Positions 6,921-15,411 of a stretch of DNA of 64,000 bases are shown here, piece after piece (position 1 is the stretch's first letter; every line of letters begins with the position of its first letter). Both the position numbers and the translations under genes were made by a program. This DNA is from Candidatus Melainabacteria bacterium (GTDB taxonomy: Bacteria; Cyanobacteriota; Vampirovibrionia; Vampirovibrionales; Vampirovibrionaceae), in the NCBI GenBank assembly GCA_902168245.1, contig CABHPA010000048.1:18696-82695 (forward strand), in the 5' to 3' direction. The notes beneath the pieces were generated by a model, which saw nothing but the letters and a program-made list of their open reading frames with translations, did no database searches and had not been told where the DNA came from.

Positions 6921-8780
6921 TTATTGACTTGCTGTTTTAGTGGGTGCTTTGGGCGTTTTAAGCGCATTTGGCTGCTTTTGGCCCTTTGGCGAAGGTGGAA
7001 TGATTTTGTAGATGCGAATCGCATCCTTGGGAGAGGTGTAGATTCGCTCGAACCGTTCGGGAAATTCGTTCAGCAGGTCTTTTGCCACCAGGTTGACCGG
7101 GTAGCGCACGATGCGGGCTTGCAAGTGGGGTTCCGCCACCAGATATTGTACGCCGTAAGCATCCAGGCTTTTCATGAGCAGCGGGATGGATTCGGGCAGG
7201 AACTTGCCGTTGCCCCGCCTCAGGCTGGCGTAAAACACGTAAAACGTGGGCCGGTTGGTATACAGGTAAAACACCACATCCGAGGCGGCGCCCAGCTTGG
7301 CCTTTTCCGGCAGGTTATGGTTGATCCAGGCAAACACGCTCTGGTATTCCTTCCACATCCAGCGATATTTGCCGGAATCAATCCAGTGCTGGGAGCGTGA
7401 CATTTGAATGGCCCGGTAGGTGTTGTGCATGGGCGTCAACGCCAGTGTGGCGGTCAACAGCGCGCCGGTAAGCGCCAGCCAGGCTTTGGGACTGGTCGGT
7501 TTCTGACCCAGCTCCGGTATCCAGCGCGCCCAGGGTTTAAAGTAATATAGCCACAATAGCGGCACCACCGGGGTCAGAAAGCGGGCCAACTGGTCTTCGT
7601 AATTCCACAGCGTAATCAACAGGATATAAAAGAACAGGTAAAGCGCGGGCGGCGTAAAGCTGGCGGCATTCGATTGATCTGCCAGTTTGCCCTTTCCAAC
7701 CAGCTTGCGGATGAAGCTGATGACTTGCAGCAGGAAATACCCAAATAGCAGGTAGGCGCAGGCCAACGTGCCTTGCCCCCAGTAAAAAAGAAAGTCCTGG
7801 TAGGGTTTGAGCTGCGGGAAAATCTTCACCAGGTTGGGCAGCAGCGCGAACATATCCTGCAACATCTGGAATACCAGGCTGAAGCCGGAGACCCGCAGAT
7901 CGCTCCAGTAGTTGCCGGTGGCCACGTTATGCGCCAGTTCCAGCCCGTAGTTGCTGTAGGCGTTCACCAAGGGGTAGTTAATATTGTTTAACACCGGGGT
8001 GTTCAGCTTGACCCACAGCACCCAGGGCAGCACCCCGGTAATCAGGCAGCCAAGCCCGTAAATCAGCGCGTTCTTCCACTGGCGGTTCAGCAGTAGCCAG
8101 CTTCCAATGCCCGCCATAAGCGCGATGCCGGTTACGCGGGTCAAAAACGTCAGCGACGATAGGACAATTAACAGCAGAATGGCCGAGATACTGAGGGGCG
8201 TTTGTCCGTTCCCGCGTTTTTCGGTGAGCCGGTGCAGCGTCCACAGCGCCAGCATGGAAAAGAACAGATAAGGCGCTTCGGACATCACTGAACTAAAGAA
8301 GTATATAAAGTAGAAGTTTGCCGTACAAAACAGCAGAATCAGCAGGGCCAGCCAGCCCGGAAATTTTGCCGCCCGCCGGTAATACAGGTAACACAGTCCG
8401 CAAGCGGCCAGCGTAAAGCAAATGGTGACATAGTTCAGGGCGGGCAAGTTTTGCGGAAAGTGCGGATTGAACAGCCAAACCAGAGACAATATGGCCGGAT
8501 ATACAAACGGGTACTTGATTTCGCCCGGCTCCCCCACCACATGCAGCAGCTTGAATCCCTTGCCCAGCGCAAGCGACTTGCCCGCCACCGCGTAGACGCC
8601 GTCATCGTGGGTAAAGCCCAACACCTCGGTGTCCACCATTTGCGCGTAAAACCAGCCAATGCAAGCTAAAATCGCCAGCAACAGAACCCCATAGAGCGCC
8701 TTTTTGCCCAAAGCGTCTTGAGCCGGGGTATTCTGGTTTTCCCGGCTTTCAATGGGTGAAGAGGGCAGCGAGTCGGTCAC
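6921..8780 (-). CDS. GT-C family membrane glycosyltransferase (PMT/ArnT-like)
   Basis: 619 residues with a GTG start preceded by GGAAAA. A cytoplasmic Gln/Ser-rich N-terminus leads to about 12 hydrophobic helices (first GVLLLAILACIGWFYAQM) and a soluble C-terminal domain from about residue 470. The first periplasmic loop has FTHDDGVYAVAGKSLALG with Asp59-Asp60, the acidic pair expected in GT-C enzymes that use polyprenyl-phosphate sugars. The C-terminal tail is Pro/Lys rich. It probably decorates protein or surface glycan outside the inner membrane; acceptor unknown. It lies just upstream of, but on the opposite strand from, the exopolysaccharide locus. Confidence 0.75.
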   Translation of the reverse strand: MTDSLPSSPIESRENQNTPAQDALGKKALYGVLLLAILACIGWFYAQMVDTEVLGFTHDDGVYAVAGKSLALGKGFKLLHVVGEPGEIKYPFVYPAILSLVWLFNPHFPQNLPALNYVTICFTLAACGLCYLYYRRAAKFPGWLALLILLFCTANFYFIYFFSSVMSEAPYLFFSMLALWTLHRLTEKRGNGQTPLSISAILLLIVLSSLTFLTRVTGIALMAGIGSWLLLNRQWKNALIYGLGCLITGVLPWVLWVKLNTPVLNNINYPLVNAYSNYGLELAHNVATGNYWSDLRVSGFSLVFQMLQDMFALLPNLVKIFPQLKPYQDFLFYWGQGTLACAYLLFGYFLLQVISFIRKLVGKGKLADQSNAASFTPPALYLFFYILLITLWNYEDQLARFLTPVVPLLWLYYFKPWARWIPELGQKPTSPKAWLALTGALLTATLALTPMHNTYRAIQMSRSQHWIDSGKYRWMWKEYQSVFAWINHNLPEKAKLGAASDVVFYLYTNRPTFYVFYASLRRGNGKFLPESIPLLMKSLDAYGVQYLVAEPHLQARIVRYPVNLVAKDLLNEFPERFERIYTSPKDAIRIYKIIPPSPKGQKQPNALKTPKAPTKTASQ

Positions 8781-8867
8781 CGAAAGTTTTCCACATTAAA
8801 TAACTCCAGGCAGCCATGTAAAGAGAGCGTATGGCTGCCTGGCGTAAGGCTGTTTCAGGGAGGGGCG

Positions 8868-9056
8868 TTAGATACCCAGGCCCACTTTGCGCTTTTCAGG
8901 ATCGGGAAGCGCAGTGTCAATGGAATTAAACAACTGGGTGAACACATGGCCAATCTGGTCAGGGGCAATCTGTTTTCCGCCTTCGCCTTTCAGGTAACTG
9001 GCCAGGAGATCCTTGGCGGCAAGAAATTTCTGTTCCTTGGTGATTTGATGTTCCAT
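8868..9056 (-). CDS. Conserved-looking 62-residue soluble protein
   Basis: MEHQITKEQKFLAAKDLL followed by a helical body with GEGGKQIAPDQIGHVF and a distinctive C-terminal PDPEKRKVGLGI. AGGAAGAGAGAG precedes the ATG. All-alpha, charged, no membrane segment. It lies between tRNA-Ser and the glycosyltransferase on the same strand. Function not recognised. Confidence 0.6.
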   Translation of the reverse strand: MEHQITKEQKFLAAKDLLASYLKGEGGKQIAPDQIGHVFTQLFNSIDTALPDPEKRKVGLGI

Positions 9057-9116
9057 AGGGGCGCTCTCTCTTCCTATAAATGCTACGGCATTCTATGTTT
9101 TTGACTGGAGCGGAAA

Positions 9117-9196
9117 CGGAAGGGACAGGATTCGAACCTGCAACCCTTGCGGGCGACCGCTTTCAAGGCGGCTTCCTCACCATCCGGACCCCTTCC
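9117..9196 (-). tRNA. tRNA-Ser (anticodon UGA)
   Basis: On the minus strand the acceptor stem GGAAGGG pairs with CCCTTCC, the D-stem is TCC/GGA, the anticodon arm GCCGC-CTTGAAA-GCGGT gives anticodon TGA, the variable arm has a CCC-GCAA-GGG stem (class II) and the T-loop is TTCGAAT. Discriminator G; no encoded CCA (TTT follows). Confidence 0.92.
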
Positions 9197-9432
9197 ATTC
9201 ACCGGTGTCCAGTCTAGCTTAAATTGTCGTACAGTTTCGCTTCCGGGTCAATCCGGATTTGATGGAGTGGCTGATTGGGGGGTGGGCTTCTACCCGATCG
9301 ATGAGTTTACATGGTTTGGCGGGTTATTGATAATGAACCGCACTTTGAATGTGACATTCCTTCAGATTGGCTAACACGGGTATTTAATCCCCGTTATTTT
9401 TAGATGATTTTAAAATTGTTGAGGTAGAACCC

Positions 9433-10755
9433 ATGAAAGAAATTTCGGTACTGGGCCTGGGCTATATTGGTTTGCCCACGGCCAGCATCCTTGCTACCAA
9501 CGGCTATATGGTGCGGGGGATAGATGTGTCTCCCTCCGTGGTGGGCATTATCAATAAGGGCGGTATCCATATTGAAGAACCTGGGCTGAAAACTCTGGTG
9601 CAGGCTGCGGTGAACTCCGGCAACCTGACCGCCTACACCCAGCCGCAAGCGGCGGATGTCTATATTCTGGCCGTGCCGACGCCCATTACCGAAGACAAGC
9701 GGGCCGATCTCAGCTACGTGGAAGCGGCGGCCAAATCTATTTTGCCGTTGCTAAAACGGGGCGATTTGGTCATTCTGGAATCCACCTCGCCGCCTGGCAC
9801 CACGGTGGATTTCCTGTGTCCTGTGCTGGCCCAGTCCGGCCTGGAACTGGGAACCGAACTGTTTGTGGCCCACTGCCCGGAACGGGTTTTGCCCGGCAAA
9901 ATCATCAAGGAATTGCTCCAGAATATCCGCATCATCGGCGGAATTAACGAAACCTCGGCGCAAATGGCCCGCGATGTGTACACCTGCTTCGTGGAGGGGG
10001 AAATCCACTTAACGGACGCCACCACTGCCGAAATGGTGAAAATTATGGAAAACACCTATCGCGATGTGAATATTGCGCTGGCCAACGAACTGGCCCGGAT
10101 TTCACCGCACTTGAACATTAACGCCTGGGAGGTGATTCGTTTTGCCAATCTGCATCCACGGGTGAATCTGCATTCGCCGGGGCCGGGCGTGGGCGGGCAT
10201 TGCATTTCGGTGGATCCATGGTTTGTGGTGGAAAAATTCCCCGAAACCGCTCAACTGATCGCCAAGGCGCGGCACATTAACGACTTTATGCCGGAGTTTA
10301 CCTACCAGATGCTGCTGGATACGGTCAGGAACATCCCGAACCCCAAAGTTACTCTGCTGGGGCTGACCTATAAGCCCGATGTGGATGACGTGCGCGAATC
10401 GCCCGCCTTGAAACTGATTGAGATGATTGAGAAGAACCCGGATTTGCGGCTGGCCGTTTATGATCCGCACGTGAAGCATTTCGATTATGAATTGTCCGGC
10501 CTGGAAGCGGCGTTTCGGGATTCGGACTGCATTCTGCTCACCGTGGATCATGCCGAGTTCAAATACATCAATCCCCGTCAGGTGGCGGCCGCAGTGCGAA
10601 ACCGGAACGTGATCGACACCCGCAACGCTCTCAGCCGAAAAGACTGGATGGATGCGGGGTTCCAGTATCGCCTGCTGGGATGCGATTATGCGGAAAACGG
10701 CGATTCCGTCACGCGCCTGACTTTCTTTGGGAACCCGTTGCTCAGTGTCGTATAG
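9433..10755 (+). CDS. wecC: UDP-N-acetyl-D-mannosamine dehydrogenase
   Basis: 440 residues of the UDP-sugar 6-dehydrogenase family. The Rossmann start is VLGLGYIGLPTA; the catalytic Cys is Cys257 in GPGVGGHCISVDPWF, the form typical of WecC rather than UDP-glucose dehydrogenase. C-terminal blocks LLGLTYKPDVDDVRESPA and YDPHV are present. It oxidises UDP-ManNAc to UDP-ManNAcA with two NAD+, in the cytoplasm. It opens the exopolysaccharide locus; GAGGT lies eight bases before the ATG. No UDP-GlcNAc 2-epimerase (wecB) is in the window, so UDP-ManNAc must come from elsewhere. The WecG-like domain encoded downstream is the likely consumer. Confidence 0.88.
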   Translation: MKEISVLGLGYIGLPTASILATNGYMVRGIDVSPSVVGIINKGGIHIEEPGLKTLVQAAVNSGNLTAYTQPQAADVYILAVPTPITEDKRADLSYVEAAAKSILPLLKRGDLVILESTSPPGTTVDFLCPVLAQSGLELGTELFVAHCPERVLPGKIIKELLQNIRIIGGINETSAQMARDVYTCFVEGEIHLTDATTAEMVKIMENTYRDVNIALANELARISPHLNINAWEVIRFANLHPRVNLHSPGPGVGGHCISVDPWFVVEKFPETAQLIAKARHINDFMPEFTYQMLLDTVRNIPNPKVTLLGLTYKPDVDDVRESPALKLIEMIEKNPDLRLAVYDPHVKHFDYELSGLEAAFRDSDCILLTVDHAEFKYINPRQVAAAVRNRNVIDTRNALSRKDWMDAGFQYRLLGCDYAENGDSVTRLTFFGNPLLSVV

Positions 10756-10795
10756 CATGGCGTAACGCTTTGCCTGGGCCAATTTGGCAATTTCA

Positions 10796-10832
10796 AAAAC
10801 ACCCCGTACCGGCATGGTGCGGGGTGTTTTTT
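10796..10832 (+). terminator. Rho-independent terminator after wecC
   Basis: AAAACACCCC (10796-10805) pairs with GGGGTGTTTT (10821-10830), extended inward by further pairs, then TT. It separates wecC from the exporter operon. Confidence 0.85.
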
Positions 10833-11178
10833 ATCAAGAGGCATGCCGGTTTTGGCAATCTGCCAGATCGGTTAATAGCTTGCCCTTTGTGGATTTAAAT
10901 TCGTCGCAGGATGAGCTTGATGCTTGATAAAAAGGGGACAATTTTCACGGCTCAGCTTTCTTTTCGGTTATGTTCGGTTTAAAAAACATAAGGGCGTTGT
11001 GAGGGCAACGCTCTGTAATGTGTGCGAATAAAAAATTCAGACTAGACGGATGGGTACTTAGAACTAGTCGGTCAGGCAGGCTGTGAAATAGCAGCTTGTC
11101 GAATTGAGGCGCGGCCGTTTTAAGCGGTTAATGTTGGGGTTCACAACAGCGCTCAATGGATGAGGGATTGGATTCCTG
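10833..11178. other. Leader region of the exopolysaccharide operon
   Basis: Non-coding gap. A hairpin GGGCGTTG-TGAGGG-CAACGCTC lies around 10992-11013 without a T-run. No promoter with a good match is visible. This is where control of the downstream operon would be expected. Confidence 0.3.
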
Positions 11179-12417
11179 ATGTCAAATAAACTGTTTTGCT
11201 ATACGCTCGTACTGGCTGTCTCATTGGCTCCTGTCGCTTCTTTCGCCGCCAAAGCCACCAATGCCCAAGACGCCGGTAAAATTACCGGGACGCCGGCCGC
11301 AAAAATTCCGGCCCAGGCCCAGCAACCGCTGATTTCAATTGGCGAGCCGACGCTGGAAAATATGTCCAGCCAGCCTTTAAATGCCCATATCATCGCCAAT
11401 TACACCGGCCGAAAATACCGGCTGGGGCCGAACGATATTCTCAGCGTGGCTGTTTACGATTCGCCCGAATTCTCCCAGGAAAGCATGCTGGTGCAGCCCG
11501 ATGGCAACATTACCCTGGCCCCGTTCGGCTCGGTGAGCGTGGCGGGCATGACCATCGAGGAATTGCAAAAGGATTTGACCGAGCGCTTGAAGTTTTACCT
11601 GAACAAACCGCAAGTTACCGTCAAGCTGGAGCATACCAAGCCGTTCCAGGTGTATGTGGCGGGCGCAGTGCTGCGGCCCGGCCCGTATGAAATGCTGACC
11701 GACATCAGCCGCAACCAGATGGTGCAGAATACCGCACCCGGTCTGGTGCTGGAGCGGAAACTGCCTTTGCTCTCCAATGTGTTGGTGGCTTCCGGCGGGC
11801 TGCGCTACGATGCGGATTTGGAGCACGTGAAAATCCACAACAAGTTTGACGGTTCCTCGTTTGAAGTGAACCTGCTGGATCTGGTGCAAAACGCCAACAG
11901 CGATCAGGATTTGTTCCTGATTGCGGGCGATTCGGTGGAGGTGCCTATTTTACCCACGCCTTACGCGGTGGACGAGAAAAAATACAAAACCATGCTGGGT
12001 TCTTCCATTTTCCAGAAGGATATTCCGGTCAAGATTTACGGCTATGTCAACAAGCCCGGCCTGCTTATGCTGGACGGCGCCCAGTCGGCTAACCTGAATT
12101 CGGCCATTGGCGCGGCGGGCGGCTATCTTTCCACCGAAGCGTCATATTCGCCGAATAAGGTATATGTGAGCCGGGTGGACGGCAACGGGCATATGACGAC
12201 CACCACGGTAGATCCCAGGCATGAGGATATGAGCCTGCGTCCCAATGATGTGGTGTATGTACCTAACAAAATTACCCCCCGGATTGGCCATGCCTTTGAT
12301 TATATCGCCCGGGTCGTGGTGCCGCTGGGGGCGATTGCCGCCGGGGCGAACAGTTGGGCGCTTCTGTTTGACCCAACCCGCTTCAATACGATTAACAACG
12401 TGAACAACCGTCGCTAG
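11179..12417 (+). CDS. Wza/GumB-like polysaccharide export protein
   Basis: 412 residues. Signal peptide at 1-24 (LVLAVSLAPVASFA), with no lipobox Cys, unlike E. coli Wza. Poly_export domain from about residue 75 (YRLGPNDILSVAVYDSPEF, then VQPDGNITLAPFGSV), followed by SLBB-type segments (FQVYVAGAVLRPGPYEML; a second near KIYGYVNKPGLLML). The family forms the outer-membrane/periplasmic channel for capsule or exopolysaccharide. The next gene, a Wzc-like co-polymerase, follows after 42 bases and is its expected partner. Confidence 0.85.
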   Translation: MSNKLFCYTLVLAVSLAPVASFAAKATNAQDAGKITGTPAAKIPAQAQQPLISIGEPTLENMSSQPLNAHIIANYTGRKYRLGPNDILSVAVYDSPEFSQESMLVQPDGNITLAPFGSVSVAGMTIEELQKDLTERLKFYLNKPQVTVKLEHTKPFQVYVAGAVLRPGPYEMLTDISRNQMVQNTAPGLVLERKLPLLSNVLVASGGLRYDADLEHVKIHNKFDGSSFEVNLLDLVQNANSDQDLFLIAGDSVEVPILPTPYAVDEKKYKTMLGSSIFQKDIPVKIYGYVNKPGLLMLDGAQSANLNSAIGAAGGYLSTEASYSPNKVYVSRVDGNGHMTTTTVDPRHEDMSLRPNDVVYVPNKITPRIGHAFDYIARVVVPLGAIAAGANSWALLFDPTRFNTINNVNNRR

Positions 12418-12459
12418 GCGCAAGCATTCATATTTGGAATTGAGAGGAAAACAGCACTT

Positions 12460-15411
12460 ATGCAGATTGAAGAATTCAGGCGCAATCGGTTTATTCGCAA
12501 TTTTATCAAGGATAAATGGCTTATTTTTGCTTCCACCGGTGTGGTGACTCTGTTCGCAGTGGGGTATGTGGCCTTTGTGTACAAACCTGCTTTTTCATCC
12601 GAGGCCAAGGTGTGGATCAAGGACACATCCACCCGCAGTTACCTCAGCCAGGAGCGGGATGAGCCGGGTTATCTCAGCTCCTTGACCAGTTCCGGCAACC
12701 CGGTGATGACCCAGTCCGAAATCCTGATGTCGCGTGAAATGGAAAAGTTCCTGGCCGGTTACGTCATTCAGGAAGAGGCCCGCCAGCATCAGGGCAAACC
12801 CATTCACGACCAGGGGGACGCCAAGAAGATTATCAAGGTGAAAACCGAGCCGAATACCGATATTATCCAGGTGCAACTGAAGTGGGATAATCCGAAGATG
12901 GCCCAGAATCTTTTGAGTGTGGCCCTGCAAAAACTGGATGACACCAACCTGGATATTAACCGGCAGATTTACGCCAAAAAACGGTCTTACATTGATGAGC
13001 AACTGGATGATATCCAGGCTAAACTGCTGTCTGTTCGGGAACGGATCAAGCATTTCCAGACGGGCAATAACGCGGTGGATATGGATTCCCAGACCCAGGA
13101 ATTGGTGCGCCTTAAAACCCAGTTGACCGCCCAACTGGAAACCGCCTTGGCGGCCAAAAACAATAATTCGGGCAATGCCAGGGCGTTGCAAAGCCAGTTG
13201 TCGTTGGCTCCACGCGATGCCTTGAGAGCGGTTGCGTTGGGTTCGGGCAACGAAAACCTGGTCAAAATGCGATCCGATCTGGCGGCCCTCAAGCAGCAGT
13301 ATGCCCACGACAGCGTGAAGGAAGCACCGACCAACCCGCATTTGGTGGCGCTCAAAAACCAGATTGAAACGCTGGAGTCTCAGGTGAGCAACGAGGTGCG
13401 GCGCACGGTCGGCAAAAACGCCGGTAATGGCCCGCTGATTTTTGATAACGTGCGCAGCCAACTGGTTCAGGATTTAGCTGCTTCCAATGCGCGAACCGCC
13501 GCTTTGGGTGCGGAAGTGCAAAGCCTTTCCTCCGCGATTGGGCGGGTGGATGCCTCCTTGAAAGCGATTCCGGAAAGCCGTTTTACCCTCACCGGCTTGC
13601 AGGAGGAAGAAAAAGCGCTGGCCCTGGCTTACGATGAAATGCGTAAAAAGCAGATTGAAGTGCAGATTAAGGAAGCTGAAACCCCTAGCAACGTGTTTGT
13701 GGTGGATGCGCCGTCCTTGCCGGAGCGCGCTTCGTTCCCCACCAATGTGCATATTTTGCTGATGTCGGTTTTATTGGGATTGGGCGCTGGCATGGGGCTT
13801 TCTGTTCTTAAAACCGGCTCCCAGGATCGTTGCGAGGGCGCGGATGCTGTGGAAGAAGCCACCCGTACCAGGGTTCTGGGCGTTATTCCCTGGCTGGATG
13901 CGGCGGATCGTCTGGAAGGCCAGTCCATGTTCGCCATGAATGATCTCGCGGGTAAGCAGATTATTTCCAACCTGCGGATTGAGGCGTCCAAGCTGGATGC
14001 GCGGGTGATTGGCTTTACTTCTTCCGCCCTGGAAAAACCCAGGTCAGGCGGCGCCTATTATCTTGCGCAATGCATGGCCGCGCTGGGGCAAACCGTTGCG
14101 TTTATCGACGCGGATTTGCGTCCCTCACAGTTGTATGCATCGGTGGTGGATTCATCTGCCGGGCTTGACTTGACGGACTTAATCCTCTCCACGGATTTGA
14201 AATTGCGCAGCGGTCAGCCGGTTTACCCGGAGGATGTTTTGTCGGGCATGATGCAGGACGCCAACGGCATTTACATGGCTCTGAACCGAAATTCGGTGGC
14301 CAATGCCTTTGATTATTTCTCCAGCAAAGGGTTCCGCCACATCCTGAATGTGCTGAAGGAGCAGTTTGACTGGGTGTTTATCGATACGCCGCCTGCTTCC
14401 ATTGCGCCGGAATTCTTGGCGATTGCCCATATTTCCGACGGGGTGGTTCTGTTTGCGGATAAATTCGCCACCTACCAGACCTTGCGTAAAATCGCCGCCA
14501 AGGTGCGGGAAGCCCAGGTTCCCCTGATTGGGGCGATTGCCCGTGAACAGAACGAGCGCCTGGAATGGGAACACGAAGTATACTCCAACTGGCGCGGGCC
14601 GGGCCGGGGCGGCGGAAGCCTGGTTGGCTCCGTTACAGGCGTTGGGTCACATCAAAAAAAAAGGGTTGATTTCATGGGCGCCAAAATTGACGCGCTGACC
14701 ATGGAGGAGACCCTGGCCCGTATCTCGGAAATGATTGAGCGTCGCGAACCGGCCCAGCACGTGGTGGTGAATGTGGCGAAACTGATGAGCATGCGTCGTA
14801 ACCGGAGGCTTCGCCAGATTGTGAACAATAGTGATCTGGTGAATGCGGATGGCGCCGGAATCGTGCTGGGCGCAAAACTGCTGGGGATTCACATTCCTGA
14901 GCGAGTCGCCGGGATTGACCTGATGCACCGCTTGGTGGGGTTGGCCAGTCAACGCGACTATCGAATCTTCTTTCTGGGCGCCGAAGAAGACGTGGTACGG
15001 GACGTGGTGACAAACTATCGCCGGTTATATCCCGATCTCCAGATTTGCGGCTATCAAAACGGTTATTATCCGCCAGAGAATGAATTGGAGATTGCCCATA
15101 AAATTCGGGACGCCAGGCCGGATATTCTGTTCGTGGGGATGGGTTCCCCCCGCAAGGAGCGTTTCATCAGCGACTACAAAGCCATTATGGAAGCGCCTTT
15201 TGTGATGGGCGTGGGCGGCAGTTTCGACGTGATGGCGGGCAAGGTGCGGCGCGCCCCGAAATGGATGCAGGACGGCGGCATGGAATGGGTGTTTCGCTTG
15301 ATTCAGGAGCCGGGCCGCATGTGGAAGCGTTATCTGGTGACGAACATCCAGTTTGCCCTGGCCTTGGTTGAGCATGCGGTTTCCCCGAATCCGAGGGCCG
15401 CCAATGGCTAG
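12460..15411 (+). CDS. Wzz/Wzc-like co-polymerase fused to WecG/TagA glycosyltransferase
   Basis: 983 residues. Residues 20-42 are TM1, 45-425 a periplasmic Wzz-type coiled-coil region, about 428-448 TM2, and 460-715 a cytoplasmic BY-kinase-like fold with FIDADLR (Walker A', near 548) and WVFIDTPP (Walker B, near 638). The Walker A site is degenerate (SSALEKPRSGG instead of GEGKST), and no C-terminal Tyr cluster is seen, so kinase activity is doubtful. Residues 739-983 are a complete WecG/TagA/CpsF glycosyltransferase starting MGAKIDALTMEETL, with NADGAGIV and GMGSPRKERFI. The join lies at a run of nine A residues (14654-14662). The fused enzyme would couple chain-length control with ManNAc/ManNAcA transfer. 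GAGAGG precedes the ATG. Confidence 0.85.
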   Translation: MQIEEFRRNRFIRNFIKDKWLIFASTGVVTLFAVGYVAFVYKPAFSSEAKVWIKDTSTRSYLSQERDEPGYLSSLTSSGNPVMTQSEILMSREMEKFLAGYVIQEEARQHQGKPIHDQGDAKKIIKVKTEPNTDIIQVQLKWDNPKMAQNLLSVALQKLDDTNLDINRQIYAKKRSYIDEQLDDIQAKLLSVRERIKHFQTGNNAVDMDSQTQELVRLKTQLTAQLETALAAKNNNSGNARALQSQLSLAPRDALRAVALGSGNENLVKMRSDLAALKQQYAHDSVKEAPTNPHLVALKNQIETLESQVSNEVRRTVGKNAGNGPLIFDNVRSQLVQDLAASNARTAALGAEVQSLSSAIGRVDASLKAIPESRFTLTGLQEEEKALALAYDEMRKKQIEVQIKEAETPSNVFVVDAPSLPERASFPTNVHILLMSVLLGLGAGMGLSVLKTGSQDRCEGADAVEEATRTRVLGVIPWLDAADRLEGQSMFAMNDLAGKQIISNLRIEASKLDARVIGFTSSALEKPRSGGAYYLAQCMAALGQTVAFIDADLRPSQLYASVVDSSAGLDLTDLILSTDLKLRSGQPVYPEDVLSGMMQDANGIYMALNRNSVANAFDYFSSKGFRHILNVLKEQFDWVFIDTPPASIAPEFLAIAHISDGVVLFADKFATYQTLRKIAAKVREAQVPLIGAIAREQNERLEWEHEVYSNWRGPGRGGGSLVGSVTGVGSHQKKRVDFMGAKIDALTMEETLARISEMIERREPAQHVVVNVAKLMSMRRNRRLRQIVNNSDLVNADGAGIVLGAKLLGIHIPERVAGIDLMHRLVGLASQRDYRIFFLGAEEDVVRDVVTNYRRLYPDLQICGYQNGYYPPENELEIAHKIRDARPDILFVGMGSPRKERFISDYKAIMEAPFVMGVGGSFDVMAGKVRRAPKWMQDGGMEWVFRLIQEPGRMWKRYLVTNIQFALALVEHAVSPNPRAANG
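14654..14676 (+). other. A9 slippage-prone run at the Wzc-WecG junction, with internal start
   Basis: Nine A residues (14654-14662) read CAA AAA AAA AGG in the open frame. One extra A, by polymerase slippage or an indel, would read AAG GGT TGA and stop within three codons. Directly after lies AAGGG, ten bases before ATG 14674, which is exactly the natural start of a WecG-family protein. The site could therefore yield either a fusion or two separate proteins. Confidence 0.5.

Noticed and set aside
9147..9374. 75-codon frame starting inside the tRNA gene
   Set aside because: Starts within tRNA-Ser on the opposite strand and has poor coding character.
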